A stretch of 64,000 nt of DNA from Candidatus Methylomirabilis sp. (GCF_028716865.1 NZ_JAQUOY010000008.1:22994-86993), one strand, 5' to 3'; positions 45,923 through 54,172 are shown, counted from the first letter of the stretch. Numbers and translations are program-made. Notes: generated by a model from the letters alone, not told the origin.

Positions 45923-48044
45923 GTTTTGCAATGGGGGAAGAAAGGGATGGTGCCTCGCCTCCGTACCGGGCTTTGAGGTCGATCAGGAGGGTCGGTGTCA
46001 CCGCATAGGCCCGCGCACTCTTCCCACCATGCCACCGCCAGGTCGAAACCAGCCCAAGGGGATTCAGGAGTCCAGCTAACGCCTTCGGGGACTTTACCCA
46101 CTCGAGGTTGTGCGCACGGAGGAGTTCGAGCAGTTCTGAGGGGGCAAAGACGTCCCGCCCCTCGGTCTCCACGATGGCTTCCAAGGCTTCAATCAGCTTC
46201 ACGGTCGTGGTGTCCCCTTCATCCCGCACCCCAGAGAGGTGGTGGGCCAGGGCCACCAAGGTCGAGGCCAGGCGCTCTGACGTACCCAGGCGGTCTGCTT
46301 CAGCATCGGCAAGCAGGGCGATTGCGAGGAGGGGCTCCCACAGGTCCCTGGCCCGGTCGTCCAACGCCTGCAGTTGCGGAAACTCCCCCTCGTAGGCCTC
46401 GGTCAGATCCGCCGCCCGGGTCAGTGCCCAGGTGTAACAGGCATCCCGCAGCCGTTGGGCCTCCTCTTCCAGCCGGCCGGGGCTGAACCGTTCGACCGGT
46501 TCCTGCTTCAGCTTGCGCGACATGAAGACAATGATGCTCCGGTCCTCGAGGGTCTCGGCCAGGTGGGCGATGCCGGCTAGCGCCCTCGGACAGTAGGTCG
46601 GGTAACTGATCTCCATGAAGCGGTCGCCGCGCTTCTCCAGCCGCTGGACCACGCCTCCCCGTTCAAAGCCGCTGTTCAACACCGCCAGCAGGCCCTGAAA
46701 CGTCTCCTTCTCTCCCCGAAGATGTTCGATCTCATCCAGCAGCAGCGTTCCGCCGTTCTTCGAGGGTCCCCGGAAGACCTGGGCTTCGGTGGGGTTGGTG
46801 GTGCGCGGAGAGGCGTTGAAGGCCACCAGGGCGAGGAGGTCGAGCACCCGCGACTTGCCGCAGCGCCGCGTCGGTGACCGCAGGACGAGATAGGGGAAGA
46901 CCCGGAAGATCCGGTAGACGTACGTTCCGACGGTCCAGGCGGCCAGGAGGAGGGGGAGACGCCCATCCCGGAAGATGACGAACCGGTGGAAGAAGGCCGT
47001 CAGCTCCCGTAACAGGGTGGACCCGGTGACGGTCTCCCCCGCGAGGAAACGCATGATCCCCCCTCGGCTGAACCGGCAGAGATCAAACCCCCGGTGATCG
47101 ACCTGCACGCCGTCCGGCAGTTGGGCGGCCTTGAGGAGTTTTCTCCCGGACGTGACGAAGAGCAGAGTATCCCCCGCCGGAATGCCGAAGGAGAGTGCGC
47201 CGTTGAGGAAGTCCTGGGCCGGATGGATGAAGCGCGGCTGCCCGATCCGCTCCAGGACGGCTACGGCATCGGGGATAGGCCCGCCCTCGGCCTCTCGCCG
47301 CCCTGTCCACTCCTTCCACCACTGGGCCGCCCGGGAGAAGGTGGGATGTTTGAGGGGGATGCCCTTCAGCGTCCCGAGCGATTGTTGCGCCGGAGTCCCT
47401 GTTCGCTCCATCGCCACCAGGTAATCATCCAGCCCCCATTTCTCCCCATGCGGGCCGGCCGGGAGGATGGCGATGCGTACGATCGCGCCTCGGGCCTCCA
47501 GCTCCTTCCCCAACGCATAGACCGCCTTCAACAACTCCGGCCGGCTCCAAACATCCGAGTCGGGATAGAGCATCTCCTCCCGCTCGACATGGGCGATGGT
47601 GTCGAGCCCGGCGATTGGCTGGCCGTCCGCGAGCCAGTTCCAGAGTCCACCCAGGCCCAGACACGGGAGACCTTCCTGGCACGCCTTGGCCGCCTTCTTC
47701 TCCCCCTCCGTCCAGGCCAGAGGTGCCGTGGCATCCGGGAGGACCTGCGCCGCCAACGGGGGCCGGTACAGGCGAGCGCCGCTCTTCGGACGTTGCAGGT
47801 ACTTCACGGCATGCCCATCTTTTTCGTAAGGTGGAAAGACCTTCACTCGACAGAATCCGTTCTCTCCTGGATACGGAAAGACCAGCGCGGATCGCACGCC
47901 GTTGGGATCGAAACCCACGAGCCTCGCGATGTCGCCGGGACGGGCGGAGTGCAGACCGAGCGCGAAAATGGTCGCTTCCGTCAAGCCGCTCTGTGTGAGA
48001 TCGGCCAGGTGATCAGGATGCAGGGTGCTTATTCCCTCCGGCAT
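45912..48044 (-). CDS. Primase-helicase with DUF3854 and DUF3631 domains
   Basis: 710 residues. The N-terminal third has a TOPRIM-like DUF3854 segment (APLAWTEGEKKAAKACQEGL and AYPDSDVW-type acidic region). The C-terminal half has a DUF3631-type ATPase (VLRSPTRRCGKSRVLDLLAL as Walker A, GGTLLLDEIEHLRG as Walker B). This architecture is a replication initiator or helicase-primase of plasmids, phages and integrative elements. It is transcribed toward the palindrome and away from the ImmR-like switch. Confidence 0.82.
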   Translation of the reverse strand: MPEGISTLHPDHLADLTQSGLTEATIFALGLHSARPGDIARLVGFDPNGVRSALVFPYPGENGFCRVKVFPPYEKDGHAVKYLQRPKSGARLYRPPLAAQVLPDATAPLAWTEGEKKAAKACQEGLPCLGLGGLWNWLADGQPIAGLDTIAHVEREEMLYPDSDVWSRPELLKAVYALGKELEARGAIVRIAILPAGPHGEKWGLDDYLVAMERTGTPAQQSLGTLKGIPLKHPTFSRAAQWWKEWTGRREAEGGPIPDAVAVLERIGQPRFIHPAQDFLNGALSFGIPAGDTLLFVTSGRKLLKAAQLPDGVQVDHRGFDLCRFSRGGIMRFLAGETVTGSTLLRELTAFFHRFVIFRDGRLPLLLAAWTVGTYVYRIFRVFPYLVLRSPTRRCGKSRVLDLLALVAFNASPRTTNPTEAQVFRGPSKNGGTLLLDEIEHLRGEKETFQGLLAVLNSGFERGGVVQRLEKRGDRFMEISYPTYCPRALAGIAHLAETLEDRSIIVFMSRKLKQEPVERFSPGRLEEEAQRLRDACYTWALTRAADLTEAYEGEFPQLQALDDRARDLWEPLLAIALLADAEADRLGTSERLASTLVALAHHLSGVRDEGDTTTVKLIEALEAIVETEGRDVFAPSELLELLRAHNLEWVKSPKALAGLLNPLGLVSTWRWHGGKSARAYAVTPTLLIDLKARYGGEAPSLSSPIAKRDV

Positions 48045-48086
48045 CGTCGTCCCCTTGCTCGAAGCCGAGACCTGGATGCGCCAGGC

Positions 48087-48320
48087 TCAGTCCGCGGATC
48101 CCCTCGGTCGTTCGCCTCCGTTCACTGCCCCAACAGACTCGATCCCATCCCGTTCCTTGAGCTGTGCCTTCAGTTCCGCGATGTTGGCTTGAAGCAAGGC
48201 TAGGGCAAAGGCGTAGATCTCGTTCCGTTCGGCGGGCGAAAGGGAGAAGAACTCCTGGTAGGGGAAATCCCCCTGGATCAGGCGACAGGCGAGAGCAGCA
48301 GGGCTGGAATCTCTGGCCAT
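48087..48320 (-). CDS. Small hypothetical protein
   Basis: 77 residues (SLSPAERNEIYAFALALLQA, NIAELKAQLKERDG), helical, no known family. Its last codons contain the third copy of the repeated upstream motif, which would serve the primase gene 42 bases downstream. Confidence 0.5.
   Translation of the reverse strand: MARDSSPAALACRLIQGDFPYQEFFSLSPAERNEIYAFALALLQANIAELKAQLKERDGIESVGAVNGGERPRGSAD
48113..48150 (-). repeat. Upstream motif, copy 3
   Basis: Minus-strand GGATGGGATCGAGTCTGTTG, then GGGGCAGTGAACGGAGG. One base differs from copies 1 and 2 in the core. Here it overlaps the 3' end of a small gene and precedes the primase-helicase gene. Confidence 0.65.
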
Positions 48321-48347
48321 GATTCCACCTCACGACGAGGACAGCCT

Positions 48348-48548
48348 TTATCGAAGGAGCTCTTCCGGCTTGAGACGGAGCGCCTGGGCAAGCTTGTAGA
48401 AGAGGTCCACTTTGGGGGTGCGGAGACCTCGTTCGATCCGCCACAGCGTCACGGGATCCGCTCCAACCTCCTCGGCCAGCCGCCGTAGGCTCCAGCCGAG
48501 GGCTTTTCGCTTTGACTGGATCCGATCTCCTCGCACTTTAGATCGCAT
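48348..48548 (-). CDS. XRE-family repressor-like regulator
   Basis: 66-72 residues depending on start (ATG 48566, 48554 or 48548). The last is chosen because GGAG lies seven bases before it. A single helix-turn-helix: RIQSKRKALGWSLRRLAEEV, ADPVTLWRIERGLRTPKVD. It is divergent from a second XRE gene and shares an AT-rich operator region with it, the layout of a phage-type switch. Confidence 0.8.
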   Translation of the reverse strand: MRSKVRGDRIQSKRKALGWSLRRLAEEVGADPVTLWRIERGLRTPKVDLFYKLAQALRLKPEELLR

Positions 48549-48581
48549 TTTCATGCTCCAATACATTTCTAATAGGAAATA

Positions 48582-48666
48582 CTATTAATTATATCGTTTC
48601 TATTTGTCAAGATATTTTTTATTTATATATTTTCAGTTGACAAATGTTGCCAAATGGAAATAGCAT
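48582..48666. promoter_or_regulatory. Divergent promoters with inverted operator half-sites
   Basis: The region is strikingly AT-rich against its surroundings. Minus strand: TTGACA (48605-48610) and TAATAG (48582-48587) with 17-base spacing. Plus strand: TTGACA (48637-48642) with TAGCAT at 48661-48666. Both -35 boxes lie in a perfect inverted pair TTTGTCAA (48603-48610) and TTGACAAA (48637-48644), likely repressor half-sites. Confidence 0.65.
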
Positions 48667-48672
48667 AGACGC

Positions 48673-49017
48673 ATGACGCTGCCTGTAGGTGAATGGATCA
48701 AAGTCAAGCGGAAGGCGAAGAAACTCTCGCTGGCTAAGCTCGCTCAGAAAGCGGGGTGTAGCGACAGCGCCCTTTTCTGGATCGAGCGGGGGCGGAAGGC
48801 CGATTTCGAGCTCCTCCGCCGGATCGTAGCTGGCCTGGACGAGTCGTTTCAGTTCTTCCTCCAGGAGACGGGTGTCATCTCCGAGGAAGAGCAGCGGTTC
48901 CTGGAGGACCCGGAGTTCGCGAAGATCTACTTCGAACTCCAGCGGAAGCGGGAGCTCAATCCGGGAGAGAAGCGACAGTTGGCTGAGGTGCTGCTTCAGA
49001 TCATCAAACGGTTCTAG
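48673..49017 (+). CDS. XRE-family regulator (ImmR-like)
   Basis: 114 residues with an N-terminal helix-turn-helix (EWIKVKRKAKKLSLAKLAQK, SDSALFWIERGRKADFELL) and a helical C-terminal tail. It sits eight bases before an ImmA-type protease gene, the standard ImmR-ImmA order of integrative elements such as ICEBs1, where the protease cleaves the repressor to trigger excision. Confidence 0.82.
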   Translation: MTLPVGEWIKVKRKAKKLSLAKLAQKAGCSDSALFWIERGRKADFELLRRIVAGLDESFQFFLQETGVISEEEQRFLEDPEFAKIYFELQRKRELNPGEKRQLAEVLLQIIKRF

Positions 49018-49025
49018 GGAGACCC

Positions 49026-49556
49026 ATGCGGCGCCTGCTTCGGGAGCTGGAGCAGCAGTATCCGCCCTTCAACCAGACTCCCCTGCGCCTTGAAGATCTC
49101 GAGATGATCGCCGACCATGAAGGCCTTCTGATCTTTCGGCAACCGATCCCTTGCCTCTCCTGCCTCTGCTCGTACAGGGGACGGTCCTTTGTCCTTGTTA
49201 AGCAGGGACTCCCACCCTTCCTGGAGACGATCCTCCTCGGCCACGAGCTGGGACACCACTTCTTTCACCCTGGCCTCGACCTCTCGCTGCTCAAGCGCAC
49301 CCTCTTCAGCCGGGGGAAGATCGAGCAGGAGGCGAACGCTTTTGCGCTCTGTGCGATCCTGCCCACTCCAGCCTTGGAGCAGCTGATCCGGGAGAAGGGC
49401 TATCCGTCCCGGACGGCCATCAGAGGCTACCTGCGGGAGGAATACGGGGATATCACCGTCTGTGTTGAAGGGAGGGACAGGCTGGAGGGCCTGATTCGGG
49501 AGAGAGTTGCGCTCGATGTGCTGACGCGCAGCTTCGCTTTGGTGAGACGACGATGA
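49026..49556 (+). CDS. ImmA/IrrE-family metallopeptidase
   Basis: 176 residues with the zinc motif HELGHHFFHPG near residue 74 and the downstream glutamate in KIEQEANAFALCAILP. It probably cleaves the neighbouring repressor under stress. It overlaps the integrase gene by four bases, coupling induction to excision. Confidence 0.88.
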   Translation: MRRLLRELEQQYPPFNQTPLRLEDLEMIADHEGLLIFRQPIPCLSCLCSYRGRSFVLVKQGLPPFLETILLGHELGHHFFHPGLDLSLLKRTLFSRGKIEQEANAFALCAILPTPALEQLIREKGYPSRTAIRGYLREEYGDITVCVEGRDRLEGLIRERVALDVLTRSFALVRRR

Positions 49557-50629
49557 GCATCTTTTGGAACAAGGTCCGAGGAAAATGGGAGATCCAGGTC
49601 TTCTCCCAAGGGCAGCGGCTCTCGCGGCTTCTCCCTGATCCCCGCAGCCGCCCCGATCCTTCCTCGCCGCCTCGGGAAGCCCGACTCCTGGAAGCCCATC
49701 TCAAGCTTCAGCTTCAGCGGGGCGAGGCCTCGGCGCAGCGCCAGACTCTTAAGGCCCTGGCAGACGCCTATCTCCAGACGGCCAAACTCCGCTGTAGGCC
49801 GCGCGGCGTGGAATACCTTGAGAGCCGCATTCCGCATCTGCTCCGCCTCCTGCCATCCCGCGTAGATCGGATCACCCGACAGTTGGTGGAGACCTACCGC
49901 GTCACACGGCGTCAGGAGGGGGTTTCGAATGCCACGATTAACCGAGAGGTCTCGGTCCTCAAAGCCATGCTGAACCGCGCCGTGGACTGGGAGTGGCTGC
50001 CTCGCAATCCCCTTGCCCGCTTCAAGCCGCTCCCGGAGCCCCCGGAACGGGTCCGCTATTTGGAGCCCGCTCAGTTTCGGGCGATCCTGGCCGAACTGAC
50101 GCTGCCGCTCCAGGTGCTGGCGCTCGCCTCCTGTCTTACCCTTCTCCGGCTGTCGGAACTCTTGAGCGTCCGTTGGGACCAGTTCGATAGCTCCGTGTTG
50201 GAGGTTCCGGTGAAGGGCGGACGGCTTAAACGCCTGCCGTTGACCCCCCCGATTGTCGGCCTGCTGTCACGGCTGCCCCACCTGGGGCCGTGGGTCTTCA
50301 CCAATCCCGCCACCATGAAACCGTATACCAGCGCGGGGGTAAAGGCCTCTTGGCGCCGGGCGTGCTGCCGGGCAGAGATCAAGGACTTCCGCTTCCACGA
50401 CCTGCGGCACCAGGGGGCTACGCTACTCTACGAGCTGGGTTACGATGAGGGGATGATCAAGAGGATCGGTGGCTGGCGTTCGACAGCCGCTATGGAGCGG
50501 TACCGGCATATACGGGAGCCGCTGGTGGTTGATGCCCTTCAGGCGCTCTGGAGCACCCTGGTGCCCTATCTTGCTCTTGAGCCTTCGACAAACCAGTTGA
50601 TATCTGCGAACCGGCAAGGTAAAGCATAG
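49553..50629 (+). CDS. Tyrosine recombinase/integrase
   Basis: 358 residues. N-terminal Arm/SAM-like region, then the catalytic domain with Arg in LTLLRLSELLSVRW (~198), His-Arg in FHDLRHQGATLL (~282), the Trp/His position in IGGWRST (~305) and the Tyr nucleophile in AMERYRHI (~316). All catalytic residues appear present. Its 3' end lies 140 bases upstream of tRNA-Lys, a likely integration target, and it is coupled to the ImmA-type gene. Confidence 0.92.
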   Translation: MSIFWNKVRGKWEIQVFSQGQRLSRLLPDPRSRPDPSSPPREARLLEAHLKLQLQRGEASAQRQTLKALADAYLQTAKLRCRPRGVEYLESRIPHLLRLLPSRVDRITRQLVETYRVTRRQEGVSNATINREVSVLKAMLNRAVDWEWLPRNPLARFKPLPEPPERVRYLEPAQFRAILAELTLPLQVLALASCLTLLRLSELLSVRWDQFDSSVLEVPVKGGRLKRLPLTPPIVGLLSRLPHLGPWVFTNPATMKPYTSAGVKASWRRACCRAEIKDFRFHDLRHQGATLLYELGYDEGMIKRIGGWRSTAAMERYRHIREPLVVDALQALWSTLVPYLALEPSTNQLISANRQGKA

Positions 50630-50768
50630 GCGGTGCCTTTGGCTCAGCAAGCGGTGAGAGTCGCCGGTTACTGCAGACGATACTGCAGACGTGTCGAAAT
50701 TCTGGAGCTTGATCAATGACTCGCAGCCTTGCTTACAGCTTATAGGAAGCGGACTAAGCAACTATGAC

Positions 50769-50844
50769 GACCCGTTAGCTCAGTCGGCAGAGCTCCTGCC
50801 TTTTAAGCAGGGAGTCCCGGGTTCGAGTCCCGGACGGGTCACCA
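50769..50844 (+). tRNA. tRNA-Lys (anticodon UUU)
   Basis: Complete cloverleaf: acceptor GACCCGT/ACGGGTC with encoded ACCA, D arm GCTC/GAGC, anticodon stem CCTGC/GCAGG with loop CTTTTAA (anticodon TTT), and T arm CCGGG/CCCGG with TTCGAGT. It stands at the right edge of the integrase-bearing element. Confidence 0.95.
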
Positions 50845-50920
50845 CCCTCTTTCTAACCTTGCGGCAACGCAACACAATCCCGTAGCCATACACAGTTATG
50901 TGCGCGGTACGCAACGCCGG

Positions 50921-51072
50921 TATCGGTTTCGCCACGCATGGATTTGGCCATCGGGAACCAGCGGCGGGGCGGATGCCGTCAGCAAAACCATCGGCCAGCT
51001 GCTCCTCGTTTAGCAGCAGATCAGTGGTGCCGATCACTTCCTTCGTTTTGCCCTTCACACCGATGACGATAG
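50921..51072 (-). pseudogene. Inverted fragment of an AlbA_2 gene
   Basis: Read on the minus strand, about 150 bases align to 24577-24722 of the intact AlbA_2 gene in the defence locus (ATCGGTGTGAAGGGCAAAAC, ACGAGGAGCAGCTGGCC, TTTTGCTGACGGCATCCGCC). I see roughly 80-85% identity by eye and one extra base that breaks the frame. It is a leftover of a second, diverged copy, located between tRNA-Lys and a toxin-antitoxin pair. Confidence 0.85.
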
Positions 51073-51106
51073 TGACGTACATGCACTTGACGGAATAGTT
51101 ATTATA

Positions 51107-51496
51107 GTGCATACTGCATACGTGAAGTGGGAAGCTGATCTCCATGACGATTTCGTCCCCGAGTACCGCGGTCTGCATAAGGACGTGCAGGACGAACTAC
51201 TGGCCCACATCGAACTGCTTGAACAGTTCGGCCCGCAGCTAGGGCGGCCCCATGCGGACACTCTGAAGGACTCACGTCATGCACATATGAAGGAATTGCG
51301 GTTCGACGCCGCTGAGGGTGTCTGGCGTGTAGCCTTCGCGTTTGATCCACACCGCAAGGCCATTATTCTGGTAGCCGGAGATAAGTCCGGCGTGAGCGAC
51401 AAGCGGTTCTACCGTCAACTGATCGACAAGGCCGATGCGCGTTTTGACGCTCATCTGGCCACAGTCAAAAAGCAGAAGGAAAAGAAAAGGAAGTAA
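51107..51496 (+). CDS. HigB/Gp49-like toxin (RelE superfamily)
   Basis: 129 residues, GTG start (an internal GTG at 51122 is possible). HAHMKELRFDAAEGVWRVAF and PHRKAIILVAGDKSG are the core of the Gp49/DUF891 RelE-type mRNA interferases. The XRE-type antitoxin gene follows after five bases, the reverse order typical of HigBA modules. The repeated ATACTGCATAC just before the start could be an operator. Confidence 0.85.
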   Translation: MHTAYVKWEADLHDDFVPEYRGLHKDVQDELLAHIELLEQFGPQLGRPHADTLKDSRHAHMKELRFDAAEGVWRVAFAFDPHRKAIILVAGDKSGVSDKRFYRQLIDKADARFDAHLATVKKQKEKKRK

Positions 51497-51501
51497 AGAC
51501 C

Positions 51502-51861
51502 GTGACACACCTCGAACGAATAAGGAAGGAATTAAGCCCGGCCCGGCGCAAGAAGATCGAGGCTCGCGCAGCCCAGCTCATCGCGGAGGAAATGACATTA
51601 CAGGAACTCCGGCGCGCACGCAAGCTCACGCAGGTTCGCATGGCCAAGGAACTCGGCATCGGACAAGATGGCGTGTCCAAACTTGAAAAACGCGCTGATC
51701 TGATGATTTCCACGTTGCGGAAGACCGTTAAAGCAATGGGCGGGACGCTGTCGCTTGTCGCGGAATTCCCTGACCGCCCGCCGGTCGCTCTGTCCGGTAT
51801 CGCCGAAGACGAGCCGGACTCCAAACCGGCGGGCCGAAAACAAGCGCACGCACATGCGTAG
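51502..51861 (+). CDS. HigA-like XRE antitoxin
   Basis: 119 residues. Helix-turn-helix TLQELRRARKLTQVRMAKEL with GQDGVSKLEKRADLMIST, and a disordered His/Ala-rich tail. It should neutralise the upstream toxin and repress their shared promoter. Confidence 0.88.
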   Translation: MTHLERIRKELSPARRKKIEARAAQLIAEEMTLQELRRARKLTQVRMAKELGIGQDGVSKLEKRADLMISTLRKTVKAMGGTLSLVAEFPDRPPVALSGIAEDEPDSKPAGRKQAHAHA

Positions 51862-51902
51862 GGGGGACTGGCGGGTCCCAGTGTTCTGCAGGCGAGTGGC
51901 AT

Positions 51903-52007
51903 TTGTTCATTGTGGTGCGCGAGATGCGGCATGGTGAGGTGCGGATCGTGACGGCGAGAGACATGGACACCAAAGAGCGAGGCTATTACCGGAGGCGTGG
52001 GAAATGA
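51903..52007 (+). pseudogene. Truncated BrnT-type toxin
   Basis: Only the last ~34 codons remain (LFIVVREMRHGEVRIVTARD, KERGYYRRRGK), matching the end of BrnT-family ribonuclease toxins. The 5' two thirds are missing. The stop overlaps the start of the BrnA-like antitoxin, preserving the original coupling. Confidence 0.75.
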
Positions 52008-52261
52008 AGAAGCAGACGAAACGAATTCCATCACTCCCGACAGATCGAGAGGCGGCGGCATACTGGGACACGCACAGCTTCGCGGAGCACGCCCAGGAAA
52101 CCACCGAAGCCGGTATCCGGTTTGTCAGGCGACCGAAGCGGGCAATCAGCATCCGCCTTGATCCCGAGGATATTGCGAAGGTCGAGGCGATGGCAGAGGC
52201 CAAGGGCTTGAGCTACACCACCCTGCTGCGGATGTGGGTCAAAGAACATCTGGCGGCGTAG
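52004..52261 (+). CDS. BrnA-like antitoxin
   Basis: 85 residues. PTDREAAAYWDTHSFAEHA and ISIRLDPEDIAKVEAMAEAK give the BrnA/CopG arrangement with a C-terminal ribbon-helix-helix. It is now an orphan, since its toxin is truncated, but it could still counter related toxins. Confidence 0.82.
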   Translation: MKKQTKRIPSLPTDREAAAYWDTHSFAEHAQETTEAGIRFVRRPKRAISIRLDPEDIAKVEAMAEAKGLSYTTLLRMWVKEHLAA

Positions 52262-52273
52262 GGAGAGAACGGC

Positions 52274-52783
52274 ATGGGCCTGCTTTTTCGTAAGCGCTTA
52301 CGGCTCAGCAAGTGGCTGTCCCTGAACGTGAGCAAGTCGGGGCTGGGGCTCAGTGTCGGTCCTCCGGGCGCGAAGCTCTCGGTCAACCCCAAGCGGGCGA
52401 GGATGCAGATCGGGATTCCAGGAACAGGGATCGGCTATCGGCGGGATGTGTCCATGCCCCAGGAGGGAGGGGAGCCGTCCACACCGACACGCCGTCATAC
52501 CCGCGTTTGGCTGATCGTGGGGCTGGTGGCGCTCGCGTTCTTGATCTACATCCTCTCCGGGTGTGGATTCGCACAGTGGCGCGACCAGGCGCTTCGAGAC
52601 GTGGCCGAAGGGCGCTGGCATGTGATCCCGGAGCAGGTTCCAGCCGGAGGCGCACCCTCGCAGACCATCGAGTTTTACGACGCCAGTGGCAAGCATCTCG
52701 GCTATGGAAAGGTGCAAGGCGGGACGGCGGAGTTCTTCAACGTTGACGGAAGTCGAGCCGGGTTCGGTAAGGTCGGGCGGTAG
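52274..52783 (+). CDS. DUF4236 protein with one membrane helix
   Basis: 169 residues. The N-terminal ~60 (LRLSKWLSLNVSKSGLGLSV, PGTGIGYRRDV) is DUF4236, followed by a membrane helix (LIVGLVALAFLIYILSGC) and a soluble tail. DUF4236 has no established function and is often on mobile DNA. Confidence 0.75.
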   Translation: MGLLFRKRLRLSKWLSLNVSKSGLGLSVGPPGAKLSVNPKRARMQIGIPGTGIGYRRDVSMPQEGGEPSTPTRRHTRVWLIVGLVALAFLIYILSGCGFAQWRDQALRDVAEGRWHVIPEQVPAGGAPSQTIEFYDASGKHLGYGKVQGGTAEFFNVDGSRAGFGKVGR

Positions 52784-52827
52784 GGAGGCAGTATGGCGCG
52801 TAAGGGTGGCGTAGATCGAGGCTTAAT

Positions 52828-52859
52828 GAACTGCCCCGCAGCAAGCTACGGGGTAGTTC
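52828..52859. repeat. Inverted-repeat hairpin
   Basis: GAACTGCCCCG and CGGGGTAGTTC, eleven-base arms with one mismatch and a ten-base loop. It lies inside a short frame beginning MARKGGVDRGL, which resembles an integrase N-terminus. Possibly the end of a small transposable or repetitive element inserted there. Confidence 0.5.
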
Positions 52860-53082
52860 ATCGCCTTGCTATTGCTCGCGGCCAGCATTTCAACCGGATC
52901 GTTGGAACTTTCTTGCTAAGCACTAGATAAGCGTATAGGATTTGGCTGAATCACCGATCTCGGAACGCCACCCACATCGCCAATGCGCTCATCCGACCTC
53001 GTGTCGAGCGCGTATGCCGCAGCTTGGGTTTTGAGCCCCCTGTTCTCTGTACTCCGGACGAGCTGATGGCAGAAGAGGAACT

Positions 53083-53292
53083 ATGACTGCTCAGAACTTT
53101 GATACCAAGGAGCCGTGGGTCGATCCGGTTGTGGCTGAGGTGCGCGCCGCGCGCGAGGCATTACTCGTCGAGGTCGATTATGACCTTCACAAGTTGTGCG
53201 AGCTGTTACGCGCCCATCAGATCCAGGCGGGGCGAAGGGTTTCGTCTCGTGGACCGCGATGGATCATGCGCGTGTCAGGTGAAGCTGCCTAA
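53083..53292 (+). CDS. Small hypothetical protein
   Basis: 69 residues (PWVDPVVAEVRAAREALLVE, DLHKLCELLRAHQI). The first ~55 residues look like a small conserved family often near toxin-antitoxin genes. The tail after GRRVSSRG may be altered by a frameshift. Confidence 0.55.
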   Translation: MTAQNFDTKEPWVDPVVAEVRAAREALLVEVDYDLHKLCELLRAHQIQAGRRVSSRGPRWIMRVSGEAA

Positions 53293-53386
53293 CACGCCTC
53301 AGCTCTTAGCGAGAGTCATATGACGAATACGCTGTTATCCGGCGGGTCCCTGGAGACCAGGCCTACGGTAGCGTATAAGTACACAG

Positions 53387-53830
53387 ATGACTAAACGACG
53401 AACTCAGGTCTTGAAGATACACTCACTCGACCACAGATGGCACGATAAGGACGAAGTTCTGCTTCACGCCGCCTTCCAAGTGCTGGCAGACTTTATCGAG
53501 AAGGAACAGCCCGACCGATATATCGACTGGAGCGCGAACGCATTGCATAAACACGCCTGGCGCGAGATCAAGCACCTGTACAAGTGGTGGAGAGAGAAGC
53601 GGCCCGCACGGCGAAGTCCTTTCGACGACAAGCAACTGATTATCCCGTCGCTCAGGTTCAAGAAGATACCTGACTCCGAACTGCATCAGATGGTTGAACC
53701 GGATAGGAAGAGGTATGCAGCATATTATCGCGCCTTAAGACAAGAGGCGCGACTGGAACAGAAATGGTATGAGGAAGATCAACGCAATCTACATCGACTT
53801 ATTGAAGTCCGAGGCTTTCTGTGGACTTGA
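53387..53830 (+). CDS. Hypothetical protein, phage-like
   Basis: 147 residues, charged and aromatic-rich (WHDKDEVLLHAAFQVLADFI, AWREIKHLYKWWREKRPARR). It resembles proteins of unknown function seen in phages, but I cannot name a family. No clear ribosome site. Confidence 0.5.
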   Translation: MTKRRTQVLKIHSLDHRWHDKDEVLLHAAFQVLADFIEKEQPDRYIDWSANALHKHAWREIKHLYKWWREKRPARRSPFDDKQLIIPSLRFKKIPDSELHQMVEPDRKRYAAYYRALRQEARLEQKWYEEDQRNLHRLIEVRGFLWT

Positions 53831-53903
53831 AGTATAGCGAGGTAAGCCACGTTGAGGGAAGGATATCTTCCTCACATAAACGCGGCTAATCGGAGGTGTC
53901 AGC

Positions 53904-54105
53904 CATGAGTAGAGTGGAGTCGATCGAAGAATAGATCAAGACGCTGTCGGCGGAAGAGGTCGCGACGCTTCGAGAGTGGTTTCTCGAATTCGATTGGACG
54001 CTTTGGGATCAGCAGTTCGATCGCGACGTTGCAGCCGGGAAACTCGATGTCTTGGCGGATAAGGCGCTTCGGGATCACGCGGCCGGAAAGACGACTCCTC
54101 TTTGA
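53904..54105 (+). pseudogene. Addiction-module antitoxin with early stop
   Basis: The frame starts ATGAGTAGAGTGGAGTC and meets TAG at codon 10 (53931-53933), then continues as LSAEEVATLREWFLEFDW and DRDVAAGKLDVLADKALRDH, the usual body of small ParE/RelE-partner antitoxins. GGAGGTGTCAGCC precedes the ATG. The toxin that should follow survives only as its first few codons (NHHASPEFF) around 54102-54130. Confidence 0.75.
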
Positions 54106-54172
54106 ACCATCATGCGTCCCCGGAGTTCTTCCCCGAGAAGGGATGGTCAGATTTCCCTCATTATAAGGCGGC

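Noticed and set aside
47094..48203. Plus-strand 369-codon open frame opposite the primase-helicase gene
   Set aside because: Composition is not protein-like and the minus-strand gene has clear P-loop motifs.
52796..52930. Short frame MARKGGVDRGL... as an integrase gene
   Set aside because: Only about ten residues look like an integrase start before a hairpin interrupts; far too short to call a gene.
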